13,477 bases of DNA from Thermoplasmata archaeon. GTDB taxonomy: Archaea > Thermoplasmatota > Thermoplasmata > Halarchaeoplasmatales > Halarchaeoplasmataceae. Positions 1 through 7,289 of the stretch are shown here, piece after piece. The notes beneath the pieces are model-generated. The model was not told the DNA's origin. It did no database searches and saw nothing but the letters and a program-made list of their open reading frames with translations. A program made the position numbers and the translations under genes. The DNA lies in the NCBI GenBank assembly GCA_019594195.1, contig JAFDTP010000048.1, forward strand, positions 1 through 13,477, written 5' to 3'. Numbering within the stretch: position 1 is the first letter of the stretch; the number at the start of each line of letters is the position of its first letter.

Positions 1-2
1 CT

Positions 3-1394
3 CATTATCCGAGCTCTTCCTCACCATTAGAAGTATCTCAAGAAGATTGGAATGTCACTTTATATCCTGAAGCTGAGTTAAGGGACGATAGGTATTATAT
101 TCATGTTGAAGAGGGTGAGAAGGTTAATTTTAGGTGGGAGGCTGAGGATTATTCCGCTAGAGTACATCTGGGCCAGGTCAACGTGTATTACAATACTTCC
201 TGGGGAGATGAAGGTGTCATCAGGTTGGATCAAATAGCTGAGGAGAGTGAAGGTCCTAACGAAACCTGGGAAAAAGAACATGAATTCGATCGGTCAGGCG
301 GAGTTTATTATTATTATAGAGGTGATAAGAGCGATATAGCCCTTTACCAGAGAAGGGCTTCAGTCATCTTGGAAGGAGGTAATATCTACGAAGATATAAG
401 GACTGATCCTCCTCCTTTGATAAATTTTATCTTTGTGCCTCCTACCGCTCTTTCTGCTCCGGTTTCGTTGGGAGGATATTTCCTCTCATTTTATGTTTAT
501 TTTTCCCTCATCATCTTAGCAGGTTCTTTTCTATTATTTGAGACTTTTAAGGGATGGGGGCGAACTAAAGCATTCTTTAGTTCTCTGTTATATCTCACTA
601 ACCCTTTAGCGGTCTATACACTTTTCCAGGATTCTGGAGTTGTAGCGTTATTATTAATACTGTCGATATTTCTAATGGTCAAAGGATGGAAAAAGACTGG
701 CTTTGTATCTATCGCGATGGGTGTTGCGGCAAAAGTTTGGTCTGGGTTCTTCATACCTGCGAACCTGTTTGATAGAAATATAAAAACAAAAACGAGAACG
801 AAATATCTATTGATTTCAACTTCGACTTTAGGAGCTACATTATTATTTTTCTATATCCTATGGGGTCCGAATACTTTCTTTTTCATCACCTTTTATGGGG
901 GTGGTGCATCTAAATTCGCTTTCCAAGGGATAAATATATGGAGTGGTATACAGAGAGTAAGTCCATTTGGTCTGTTTTTTAGTACAGACCATGTATTGAT
1001 CCTTCTCGTGATAATCGGTGTTTTAACACTCTATGTGGCTTACAAAAATAAATGGGATACTATCGCGATCTTTACCGTTTTGTTCTTGATATTTTTGATG
1101 TTCTACCCTAAGATACATTGGTGGTATTATTTCATCCCGTTTCCTGTACTGGTGTTTTATTCATTAAGAAATAAGAGAAACTTCTATCTTTTCGTCGGAT
1201 TGATCGGTTTTACTACCTTGGCAAACTTTTCCCGGCATAGGTATCTGTATATACTACCATCTTATATTAATAATTGGATATCATTTATTTCCGCTTTGAT
1301 ATTCACTTTGATCGGTTTAAAGATCATACACATATTCATCACTGAAGATAAGATGAACAGTTATTTTGAGGATATTTTTGAAGATGGCGATTGA
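3..1394 (+). CDS. GT-C fold membrane glycosyltransferase-like protein, 5' partial
   Basis: The frame is open from the left window edge, so the gene starts upstream; the GTG at 183 lies in mid-domain and is not a convincing start. About the first 100 residues are polar and beta-rich (WNVTLYPEAEL, YIHVEEGEKVNFRWEAED), consistent with an extracytoplasmic domain. Next comes a loop typical of GT-C enzymes: SDIALYQRRA, then GGNIYEDIRTDPPPLINF, resembling the 'G..pY.D....PPL' first-loop motif of dolichyl-phosphate-dependent and ArnT-like transferases. Some eight or nine hydrophobic segments follow, with a late FYPKIHWWYYFIPF motif, and a short acidic cytoplasmic tail. By family knowledge such proteins move sugars from polyprenyl-phosphate carriers to lipids or proteins at the membrane. 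The donor and acceptor cannot be read from the sequence. The stop lies 13 bp from the convergent PhoU gene. I am confident of a polytopic GT-C-like protein and much less so of its exact family (GT39, GT87 or other). Confidence 0.72.
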   Translation, partial: HYPSSSSPLEVSQEDWNVTLYPEAELRDDRYYIHVEEGEKVNFRWEAEDYSARVHLGQVNVYYNTSWGDEGVIRLDQIAEESEGPNETWEKEHEFDRSGGVYYYYRGDKSDIALYQRRASVILEGGNIYEDIRTDPPPLINFIFVPPTALSAPVSLGGYFLSFYVYFSLIILAGSFLLFETFKGWGRTKAFFSSLLYLTNPLAVYTLFQDSGVVALLLILSIFLMVKGWKKTGFVSIAMGVAAKVWSGFFIPANLFDRNIKTKTRTKYLLISTSTLGATLLFFYILWGPNTFFFITFYGGGASKFAFQGINIWSGIQRVSPFGLFFSTDHVLILLVIIGVLTLYVAYKNKWDTIAIFTVLFLIFLMFYPKIHWWYYFIPFPVLVFYSLRNKRNFYLFVGLIGFTTLANFSRHRYLYILPSYINNWISFISALIFTLIGLKIIHIFITEDKMNSYFEDIFEDGD

Positions 1395-1407
1395 AAGATC
1401 AGAAATC

Positions 1408-2406
1408 TCACTTCGACATCATGTAATTTATCCCGATCTCTGAGATGTCTGTTGCGTAGGAACCTGTCCTGGATATACTTTCGATTATGTATGATAGAGG
1501 TGTCACGTTCTCCTTCTTCTCCTGTTTTATCTGGTTCATCAATTCGTCATTTTTTTTCAAGAGATCATCCCGCATCTCTATGGCTCTATTCAACCCTTTT
1601 AGATTTTCATCGAAAAAGGCGTCTGAGGACTTAGCTAGTATATCCATAGCCATTTCGCTCTCCTCTATGATCTCTTCTTTTAAAGAACCCTCAAATCCGT
1701 TTTCAAGGTTCAAGACGTTTTCAGCTATCCTGACAGCGTGATCCCCTATACGTTCCATAGATCTAGAAACGAGCATATAGCTAAGACTTCTCTCAGTCCT
1801 TATATCTAAAGTCTCTACCAATCGAGGATTTGAGAGCAGCATGTTGTAATGTTTTGTTATCATCCAAAATAATCGATCTACGTCTTTATCTCTCTGTATT
1901 ATGTCACGGGCTAGACCTTTGTCTCCTTCTTTGAAAGATTCGATAGCGTCTTTGTGCATGTTCTTGACTATAAGATACATCCTCTTAAGACCCTTCTTCT
2001 GTGAGAATTCAGAAGGATCGATCAGGTCTTTCAGTATGACCCTCTTGTCCGATTCTTCTATGACTTCTGGTCCGATGACCATGCGGGTGAATTCCATTAT
2101 AGCCCGTCTCAAATCGGGTTCGATACTAGCTTCGGCGCGGAGTTCGATCTTTGAGTACCCTGCCATATATATGCCGATAAGTTCCCGGATAAGAGAGTCC
2201 TGGTCTTTATCGGTGATATCTACTTCCTTTATGTTGGCCTTTTTCTCATATTCTCTTTCCGGGCTTACGACGATAGAGCCATCTTTTCTTGGATAGAGGA
2301 TAAGAGAATCTCCAGCCTGTATCTCCTTCTGTTTTACCCAATCTTTCGGCAGTGAAACTATATATGTGGAACCTCCAGTGATTTGGACCTTTCTAGATTC
2401 GGGCAT
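1408..2406 (-). CDS. phoU: Phosphate uptake regulator, AbrB-like N-terminus plus PhoU domains
   Basis: The protein is 332 residues. Residues 1-50 (RKVQITGGSTYIVSLPKDWV, GDSLILYPRKDGSIVVSP) form a swapped-hairpin AbrB/SpoVT-type DNA-binding domain. From about residue 115 to the end lie two PhoU-type helical bundles, with motifs such as RDIIQRDKDVDRLFWMI and SRSMERIGDHAVRIAENV carrying the acidic E/DxxxD metal-binding pattern. This architecture is known in archaea for PhoU-like regulators of phosphate uptake. The AbrB part should let it bind DNA directly, unlike bacterial PhoU, which acts through a histidine kinase. The ATG at 2404-2406 is preceded by a TATA-like element centred about 23 nt upstream and no Shine-Dalgarno, so a leaderless mRNA is likely. 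That promoter contains tandem palindromic sites (2421-2460), suggesting autoregulation. It lies downstream of pit and DUF47 in the same orientation but has its own promoter. The domain call is strong; the regulon is inferred. Confidence 0.92.
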   Translation of the reverse strand: MPESRKVQITGGSTYIVSLPKDWVKQKEIQAGDSLILYPRKDGSIVVSPEREYEKKANIKEVDITDKDQDSLIRELIGIYMAGYSKIELRAEASIEPDLRRAIMEFTRMVIGPEVIEESDKRVILKDLIDPSEFSQKKGLKRMYLIVKNMHKDAIESFKEGDKGLARDIIQRDKDVDRLFWMITKHYNMLLSNPRLVETLDIRTERSLSYMLVSRSMERIGDHAVRIAENVLNLENGFEGSLKEEIIEESEMAMDILAKSSDAFFDENLKGLNRAIEMRDDLLKKNDELMNQIKQEKKENVTPLSYIIESISRTGSYATDISEIGINYMMSK

Positions 2407-2420
2407 AGTTCGTTATATAA

Positions 2421-2460
2421 TTCCATATATTTAGAATTTTTTCTAAATATTTAGAAAAAA
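2421..2460 (-). promoter_or_regulatory. Tandem palindromic operators over the AbrB-PhoU promoter
   Basis: The sequence TTCTAAATATTTAGAA at 2441-2456 is a perfect palindrome and extends by flanking T and A runs to a 24-bp perfect palindrome at 2437-2460. A second copy, TTCCATATATTTAGAA at 2421-2436, matches it at 14 of 16 positions. The two centres are exactly 20 bp apart, about two helical turns, so both would face the same side of the DNA. The nearer copy includes the TATA-like element of the PhoU gene. This fits operators for a dimeric repressor, most simply the AbrB-PhoU protein itself. The regulator identity is inference. Confidence 0.66.
2425..2432 (-). promoter_or_regulatory. TATA-like element for the AbrB-PhoU gene
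   Basis: On the minus strand this reads AAATATAT, centred about 23 nt upstream of the ATG. That spacing would start the transcript at or next to the start codon, giving a leaderless mRNA. It lies inside the gene-proximal operator copy, so bound regulator would compete with TBP. Confidence 0.55.
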
Positions 2461-2468
2461 ACGAAAAA
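2455..2468 (-). terminator. U-rich terminator after the pit-DUF47 unit
   Basis: Transcription leaving the DUF47 gene reads TTTTTCGTTTTTTT about 17 nt past its stop. Archaeal intrinsic termination relies on such U-tracts. The tract overlaps the distal edge of the operator palindrome, so termination and the PhoU promoter share sequence. Confidence 0.5.
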
Positions 2469-2484
2469 CAGGGAAAATGGTTTT

Positions 2485-3183
2485 TCACTTCGATTCGAGT
2501 ATGGAGTCTATCATATCTCCGACGTTCTCCGCGTGGTCCGCAATAGAGTCCATCCTATCCACGACCTTTAAAAGATGAACTGCCGTTAGAGGTTCTTTCT
2601 CATAATTGAACATCGCTTTAGAAATCTTTTTTTCTATCTTGTCTGCCTCGTGCTCTCTTTCACTGAGCTCTTTCTGGAGCTCTCTAGCTCTTTCTTTAGG
2701 CTTTTTTCCGAAAGAGGATTTCAAAAGTTTAGAGAATATGTTCATCATCTCCTCGAACTGTTCTACAGATTCGAATACCTTCTCTGAGAAATCTTTGAAA
2801 TCACCTTTTACTTTTTCGGGTATCTCTTCTTCTCTCATCGGGAGTAGAACGCTCACGTCTTCGGCGTAATCGAGTATTGAATCAGCTTCTTTTAATAGAG
2901 TTAAGAAATCGTCCCTAGTGATCGGCATGAAGATGAACTTGGGCAGGTTCTCCCTTATCTGTATCTTTATCTTGTCCGCCTTGTGTTCTATTTTTGAAAC
3001 TTTATTGAAACATTCCTGAGCCTCTTCGAATTCGCCTTCACTGTAGTGATAGACACCTTTCTTCAACTCCCTTATCGCCTTTTTGATAAGTTTAGAATGC
3101 TTGTTCAGTCCTTCGAATGGAGAGTCGATAACTGCATTTTCTATGCTTGATCTTCTAAATTTTCCCGTCATATATTCCACCAT
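2485..3183 (-). CDS. DUF47 family PhoU-like Pit accessory protein
   Basis: This 232-residue all-helical protein shows the repeated acidic pattern of the PhoU/DUF47 fold: KIEHKADKI near residue 65, LLKEADSILDYAED near 95, EREHEADKIEKK near 175 and DRMDSIADHAENVGDM near 210. The last resembles PhoU metal-cluster motifs. DUF47 proteins are typically encoded beside Pit transporters and are thought to modulate phosphate import; the mechanism is unsettled. Here it follows pit by 32 bp in the same direction, a likely operon. Two starts are possible. The first ATG (3181-3183) has no Shine-Dalgarno. A second ATG at 3169-3171, giving MTGKFRRSS, is preceded by GGTGG at a 5-nt spacing, so the protein may be four residues shorter. 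It has no signal peptide or membrane segment, so it is cytoplasmic. Confidence 0.9.
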   Translation of the reverse strand: MVEYMTGKFRRSSIENAVIDSPFEGLNKHSKLIKKAIRELKKGVYHYSEGEFEEAQECFNKVSKIEHKADKIKIQIRENLPKFIFMPITRDDFLTLLKEADSILDYAEDVSVLLPMREEEIPEKVKGDFKDFSEKVFESVEQFEEMMNIFSKLLKSSFGKKPKERARELQKELSEREHEADKIEKKISKAMFNYEKEPLTAVHLLKVVDRMDSIADHAENVGDMIDSILESK

Positions 3184-3215
3184 CTTATTTATTTGATTTT
3201 AAATTTATCCAAGGA

Positions 3216-4475
3216 TCAGACGAATTGAGTCATCACGGTGTATAAAACTACTGATGTTGTGGCGGCTATAGGCACAGTTATAAGCCATGAGATCACGATG
3301 CGCTTGATGACCGATAGGTCGAGGGCTTCAACACCTCTAGCGAACCCGACCCCTAGTACGGCACCTACGACGGTGTGACTGGTAGATATCGGCATACCGA
3401 CCATAGATGCGACCAACATAGTAGTAGCGCCTCCGAATGAAACAGAAAAACCTCTAGTATTGGTCAGGCTGGTCAACTTGAAACCGATGGTTTTTATGAC
3501 TTTGTATCCCCATGTGGATATACCCAATGCTAGTCCTCCTCCACCTACCAAGAGAAGTATCTCGTTTCTAAGAAAGAAAGGCAATCCTGAATTTCCAAAA
3601 GTGTTCTGAATTATCAAAACGATCGGTCCGACAGCATTTCCTACGTTGTTTGCTCCGAATGAAAATGCGATATAGCAAGCGGTGAGCAGCTGTAACCTTT
3701 TGAACACGTGTTCAACGTCTTCAAAGCCGTTCTCCTTTTCTACACCTTTCATCATAGGGTACTTACCTAAGTAGCCCAGTATTACAGCAGGGAATATCGA
3801 ATAGAACATCGCTCTCAAAAGATCAAGTTTTTCTCCGAAGAGTCTCTCGGATAGGGCTGTATTGTATAAAAGTGATAGAGATATCACGAAGATAGTGATA
3901 CCTAAGATGATGGGGACCGATCTTTTTGCAGTTTTGAACGGCTCTTCAGAATTGAAGATCAACTTAACTATGAGTTTGAAAACTATGAATGCGGTGATCG
4001 CTCCGAAGATCGGCGAAGTCACCCAACTCACTACTATCCTACCCAATGTACTCCAAGATATGATACCCATACCACCTATAAGTAGTCCATATCCTAACAT
4101 CCCTCCTACTATAGAATGGGATGTAGATATCGGTAGTGATTTCCAAGTTGCTACGGTTATCCATAGCCCCGCTGCAGTTATGGCCGACAGTGCGCCGAGA
4201 GATAGTATGTTGGCCCCTTCCGATTCTAGTACAGCCTCCGTATCGAAAATACCGACTTGTACGGTCGAAGTGACGTGTTCTCCTGCGAGGATTGCACCGG
4301 TCACTGTGAGCAATGAAGCGATGACCACCGCTTGTTTGTGGCTGATCGCACCAGAACCGACAGCCGGACCCATCGAATTCGCTAGATCGTTCGCTCCTAT
4401 ATTCCATGCCATGTATAGACCCGAACCGAGTCCGGCTACAAGAATCGCAACGGCTAAAGTAGTGAGTCCTAGCAT
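3216..4475 (-). CDS. pit: Inorganic phosphate transporter, Pit family
   Basis: This 419-residue polytopic protein has the duplicated Pit signatures. The first half carries GANDLANSMGPAVGSGAIS (from residue 27) and LPISTSHSIVGGMLGYG. The second half carries FGANNVGNAVGPIV (near residue 275) and GMPISTSHTVVGAVLGVGFA. The inverted halves are joined by a charged cytoplasmic stretch (KYPMMKGVEKENGFEDVEHVFKRL). Pit proteins import phosphate, often as a metal-phosphate complex, driven by H+ or Na+; the coupling ion cannot be decided here. Length and motifs are typical and show no damage. The ATG has a TATA-like element about 28 nt upstream and no Shine-Dalgarno, so the mRNA is probably leaderless. 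The DUF47 partner gene follows by 32 bp. UMP kinase lies 104 bp upstream in the same direction, but the intervening promoter argues for separate control. Confidence 0.96.
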   Translation of the reverse strand: MLGLTTLAVAILVAGLGSGLYMAWNIGANDLANSMGPAVGSGAISHKQAVVIASLLTVTGAILAGEHVTSTVQVGIFDTEAVLESEGANILSLGALSAITAAGLWITVATWKSLPISTSHSIVGGMLGYGLLIGGMGIISWSTLGRIVVSWVTSPIFGAITAFIVFKLIVKLIFNSEEPFKTAKRSVPIILGITIFVISLSLLYNTALSERLFGEKLDLLRAMFYSIFPAVILGYLGKYPMMKGVEKENGFEDVEHVFKRLQLLTACYIAFSFGANNVGNAVGPIVLIIQNTFGNSGLPFFLRNEILLLVGGGGLALGISTWGYKVIKTIGFKLTSLTNTRGFSVSFGGATTMLVASMVGMPISTSHTVVGAVLGVGFARGVEALDLSVIKRIVISWLITVPIAATTSVVLYTVMTQFV

Positions 4476-4497
4476 ACAGAATTTGGAATCTAGACGA

Positions 4498-4508
4498 ACT
4501 ATATTAGG
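4498..4508 (-). promoter_or_regulatory. TATA-like element for the pit-DUF47 unit
   Basis: On the minus strand this reads CCTAATATAGT, centred about 28 nt before the pit ATG, compatible with a leaderless transcript. Just upstream, at 4524-4531, is TATTTAGA, identical to the half-site of the PhoU-promoter palindromes. No full second copy of that operator is present in this gap. Confidence 0.45.
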
Positions 4509-4579
4509 TTTTTCTGTATAATCTATTTAGACTATATAGAATATTTTCCTATCTTTAGGTCATATACTATATCTTTCAA

Positions 4580-5275
4580 TCAAGGACCTATGATACTACC
4601 GACGAATTCCTCTTCCTGAATGGCCTTTTCAAATGACGCTAGATCGTTACCGTCTAATATATAGGTCTTTATCTTAGCTCTTTTTATTATCTTAGCGGCT
4701 AATGGATCGATTACCACATTGGGCCCGGCTCCGTGCTCCTCCTTCGTTACTATATCGATCAATTCGTCATAATCAAGAACTCCTAGTTTCTCTGCATTTT
4801 TATCTGTTTTCGGATCGTCAGTGTAGACCCCGTCTACTGAAGTCGCGTTTATCATCTTGTCGGCGTTGAGCCTTTCGGCCAACATCGCCGCAACAGCGTC
4901 TGTTGTATGCCCTGGATGTGTTCCTCCCATGGTCACCATAGGATAATGATTGCCGGCTGATATAGCTTCATCGAATTTTTCTGCAGGGACTGGATAAACA
5001 TCACCTTCGAGAGCTATGATAAGAAGTCGAGCGTTAAGTCTAGATGTCTCAATGCCCAATTCGTCAAGACTAGCTTCGTCCGCACCTAATCTTCTACCCC
5101 AATCGATGTACTGCCGGGCTGTTCTCCCCCCTCCAACGACGAGATATAGGTCTTTTTCTTCTGTGTTTTCCTGAAGCATCTCAGCAAGCTCTTTAAGTCT
5201 CGATATGCTTTCATCCTCTGGCAGGAGTATGGATCCTCCTATGGATATCACTAGGTCATCTTTTTTACCACTCAT
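4580..5275 (-). CDS. pyrH: Uridylate (UMP) kinase, archaeal type
   Basis: This 231-residue member of the amino acid kinase superfamily phosphorylates UMP to UDP in pyrimidine nucleotide synthesis in the cytosol. It begins with ISIGGSILLPED (residues 10-21), the archaeal form of the phosphate loop, which lacks the Lys common elsewhere in the superfamily. It continues with VVGGGRTARQYI (46-57), VTMGGTHPGHTTDAVAAMLA (114-133) for substrate binding, and SVDGVYTDDPKTD (146-158) for nucleotide binding. Near the C-terminus is VVIDPLAAKIIKRA. Length and motif order match archaeal enzymes such as that of Pyrococcus. The ATG lies about 34 nt from an ATTATATAAG box with no Shine-Dalgarno, implying a very short leader. 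It is divergent from thioredoxin reductase. I see no defect. Confidence 0.95.
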   Translation of the reverse strand: MSGKKDDLVISIGGSILLPEDESISRLKELAEMLQENTEEKDLYLVVGGGRTARQYIDWGRRLGADEASLDELGIETSRLNARLLIIALEGDVYPVPAEKFDEAISAGNHYPMVTMGGTHPGHTTDAVAAMLAERLNADKMINATSVDGVYTDDPKTDKNAEKLGVLDYDELIDIVTKEEHGAGPNVVIDPLAAKIIKRAKIKTYILDGNDLASFEKAIQEEEFVGSIIGP

Positions 5276-5304
5276 CGAAACACCGTTTTTGTTAATTCTA
5301 ACGT

Positions 5305-5315
5305 ATTATATAAGG
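5305..5315 (-). promoter_or_regulatory. TATA-like element for UMP kinase
   Basis: The minus strand reads CCTTATATAAT, centred about 34 nt upstream of the UMP kinase ATG. A start about 25 nt downstream would leave a leader of roughly 9 nt. Confidence 0.55.
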
Positions 5316-5344
5316 ATGGGTATCCGCTTTTGCAGATATGTACC

Positions 5345-5355
5345 AAAATTATTAA
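5345..5355 (+). promoter_or_regulatory. TATA-like element for thioredoxin reductase
   Basis: AAAATTATTAA is centred about 36 nt upstream of the trxB ATG, with no Shine-Dalgarno between, so the leader is short. It shares a 110-bp divergent intergenic region with the UMP kinase promoter. Confidence 0.45.
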
Positions 5356-5385
5356 TCACACTTTCAAATTTTCTCTGTCGATAAG

Positions 5386-6291
5386 ATGTACGATGTTCTC
5401 ATAGTGGGCACCGGCCCTGCTGGATACACCGCTGCTATATATTCAGCGAGATATAATCTCGATACGATCCAGATCGGAGAGATGCCTGGTGGTCTTATCT
5501 CCGAAGCCCCTGATGTTTGTAACTATCCGGGGTTTAAAAGTATAAGTGGTATGCAGCTTTCGAGCAAGATGGAAGAGCAGGTAAAAGATCTCGGTGTCGA
5601 AGTGATCTATGATGAAGTCACCGGGATAGAGGGTGAGGATCTGAACTTTAAGATCGAGGCAAGAAGAGGAGAGTATGAGGCGAAAAAGGTGATCCTCGCT
5701 ACTGGCCAGGAAAGACGTAGACTCGGACTCGAAAGGGAGGATGAATTCAAAGGGAAAGGTGTGAGTTACTGCGCGACCTGCGACGCTGCGTTTTACGAAG
5801 ATAAAACGGTGGGGGTCGTTGGAGGAGGAGATGCCGCATTAGCTTCTAGCCTACTATTATCCGATCATGCTGAAAAGGTGTATATACTATATCGAAGAGA
5901 TGAATTCTTCAGACCTGAGCCCATAAGGATAAAAGAGATCGAACAGAGGGATAATATTGAACCTGTGTTCGAAGTCAATGTTGAAAGATTGATAGGCGAA
6001 GATAGGCTCGAAGCGGTAAAGCTCGACAATTCTGAGAGGATAGATATGGACGGTCTTTTCATAGAGATAGGCTCTATACCCAACTCCGGGCTAGCTGAGG
6101 ATCATGATATAGAGATGACTGAAGGCGGCTATATAAAGACAGATGAAGAGAGGAGGACCGCTACATCAGGGATATACGCCGCCGGCGATGTGATCGATTC
6201 ACCGCTTAAACAGGCTATCACCGCCGCTGGCCAGGGTTCTGAAGCCGCTGCGACCGCATACGAGGAACTGAAAGAGCAAGAGGTCGAATAA
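5386..6291 (+). CDS. trxB: Thioredoxin reductase (NAD(P)H), low-molecular-weight type
   Basis: This 301-residue flavoenzyme passes electrons from NAD(P)H through FAD to a CxxC disulfide and on to thioredoxin or a glutaredoxin-like protein. Visible elements in order are the FAD-binding GTGPAGYTAAIYSAR (8-22), EMPGGLI, VILATG (102-107), the redox motif YCATCDA with C129 and C132, and the nucleotide-binding GVVGGGDAALAS (143-154). YILYRRDEFF follows (residues 166-175). Its Arg pair matches the HRR region used by many bacterial enzymes to hold the NADPH phosphate, unlike Thermoplasma forms that lack it. The C-terminal FAD motif is YAAGDV (264-269), then QAITAAGQGSEAAATAY. Length is normal. It has its own promoter and no obvious operon partner. 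NADPH use is inferred from YRR; NADH use cannot be excluded. Confidence 0.94.
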   Translation: MYDVLIVGTGPAGYTAAIYSARYNLDTIQIGEMPGGLISEAPDVCNYPGFKSISGMQLSSKMEEQVKDLGVEVIYDEVTGIEGEDLNFKIEARRGEYEAKKVILATGQERRRLGLEREDEFKGKGVSYCATCDAAFYEDKTVGVVGGGDAALASSLLLSDHAEKVYILYRRDEFFRPEPIRIKEIEQRDNIEPVFEVNVERLIGEDRLEAVKLDNSERIDMDGLFIEIGSIPNSGLAEDHDIEMTEGGYIKTDEERRTATSGIYAAGDVIDSPLKQAITAAGQGSEAAATAYEELKEQEVE

Positions 6292-6335
6292 AAGTTAATT
6301 ACAAATAACAGTTGACTCCATAATACCATCTGTGC

Positions 6336-7289
6336 ATGTCTAAAAAGTATTATCTATTGGTCGTTATCTGGGTACTCGTTGTAGTCACTGCATTGGTAAC
6401 GTATTCTTTTTTACCAGCTTATGTCAAAGAAACAGGTGATCTCTATCAACCTTACGAGTATTCTCAGATGTATCTTGAAAACGATCGATATTCCGAGGTC
6501 GTCATAGAGTATGATTATATGAGGGGCCAAGAGCCGGACGAGACAGCTGTGATGAAATTGGAAGAGAAGGTCGAGGAATACACCGACAAGGAGAGCGTCG
6601 AGAGTGTTATAGATGATCAGATAAGTATCGAAGAGAAAAGTGCATCCTATGACAGCAACGATATCTCTCGGCTGAAAGAAGAGTATCAAGATCATGAAAG
6701 AGGAGGCAATAAAATACCTATCCATGTCTTATATCTTGACGGGGTTTGGGAGGAGAACAAGGATGTGTTGGGGCTTTCACAAAGACCCGAACAGATAGTC
6801 ATCTTCAACAGCGTGATAAGCGATATAGAGGATAATAGCGCTCTAGAACCCGGAGATGTCGAAGGCCCTGTCCTTATACATGAATTCGGTCACTTGCTTT
6901 CTTTGGTCGGACTCAACTATGAGAGTGATCATGAAGATCATGAATACCCCAACCACTGTGACGAGAGTGCGGGAGAATGTGTGATGGCCGGGTCGGTGGA
7001 AATCAGGGAGGATATGGACGAAGCCCCCCCTGATGAATTCTGCGAGCTTTGTGAAGAAGACCTAGAATATATAAGAGATCTGGAGGACCCCTTCGGCTTT
7101 GAGGACTTGATAACATACATTTCGATAGGCGGGCAATATACTATCGGTATATGGGGCAGTGCCGTATTGGTTGATAGCGCGGATGATCAAAAGCGGAGGA
7201 AAGTACGATATGTTCAAGACAGTGGCTATAAGCAGCCTTATCAGAAAAAGCAAAAAGTATATTCATCTAAAGATAATAAAAGATATTGA
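6336..7289 (+). CDS. Membrane-anchored metzincin-like zinc metalloprotease
   Basis: The protein is 317 residues. A signal anchor (MSKKYYLLVVIWVLVVVTAL) comes first, followed by an acidic extracytoplasmic region. The core has HVLYLDGVWEE, VLGLSQRPEQIVIFNS, then the catalytic HEFGHLLSLVGL (182-193). After a 13-residue His/Asp/Glu-rich insertion come HC (207-208), C215, M217 and a CELC pair (C236, C239). The order H-C, C-x-M, C-x-x-C recalls archaemetzincins (HExxHxxGxxHC, CxM, CxxC). However, the third zinc histidine is displaced and the usual Gly of HExxHxxG is Ser. The C-terminus has one probable membrane segment (ITYISIGGQYTIGIWGSAVLV) and a Lys/Arg-rich tail. A second transmembrane helix with a basic cytoplasmic tail fits positive-inside topology. 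The ATG has no Shine-Dalgarno; AAGTTAATTAC at 6292-6302 may be the TATA box. Protease activity is inferred; the substrate is unknown. It is convergent with a TraB-family gene. Confidence 0.75.
   Translation: MSKKYYLLVVIWVLVVVTALVTYSFLPAYVKETGDLYQPYEYSQMYLENDRYSEVVIEYDYMRGQEPDETAVMKLEEKVEEYTDKESVESVIDDQISIEEKSASYDSNDISRLKEEYQDHERGGNKIPIHVLYLDGVWEENKDVLGLSQRPEQIVIFNSVISDIEDNSALEPGDVEGPVLIHEFGHLLSLVGLNYESDHEDHEYPNHCDESAGECVMAGSVEIREDMDEAPPDEFCELCEEDLEYIRDLEDPFGFEDLITYISIGGQYTIGIWGSAVLVDSADDQKRRKVRYVQDSGYKQPYQKKQKVYSSKDNKRY

Noticed and set aside
183..185. GTG as the start of the left-edge glycosyltransferase
   Set aside because: The frame is open to the window edge and the residues before 183 continue the same beta-rich domain, so the gene starts upstream.
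1452..2296. Plus-strand open frames across the AbrB-PhoU gene
   Set aside because: They are Ser/Phe-rich antisense shadows of a well-supported gene.
3862..4521. Long plus-strand frame opposite pit (219 codons)
   Set aside because: It is antisense to the conserved Pit signatures and has no recognisable domain or start signal.
6938..7253. Minus-strand frames opposite the protease 3' half
   Set aside because: Composition is that of antisense shadows and they oppose the HC/CxM/CxxC coding region.
7080..7289. Frameshift truncating the protease C-terminus
   Set aside because: The frame gives a plausible membrane helix followed by a Lys/Arg-rich tail, consistent with positive-inside topology, so no break is needed.
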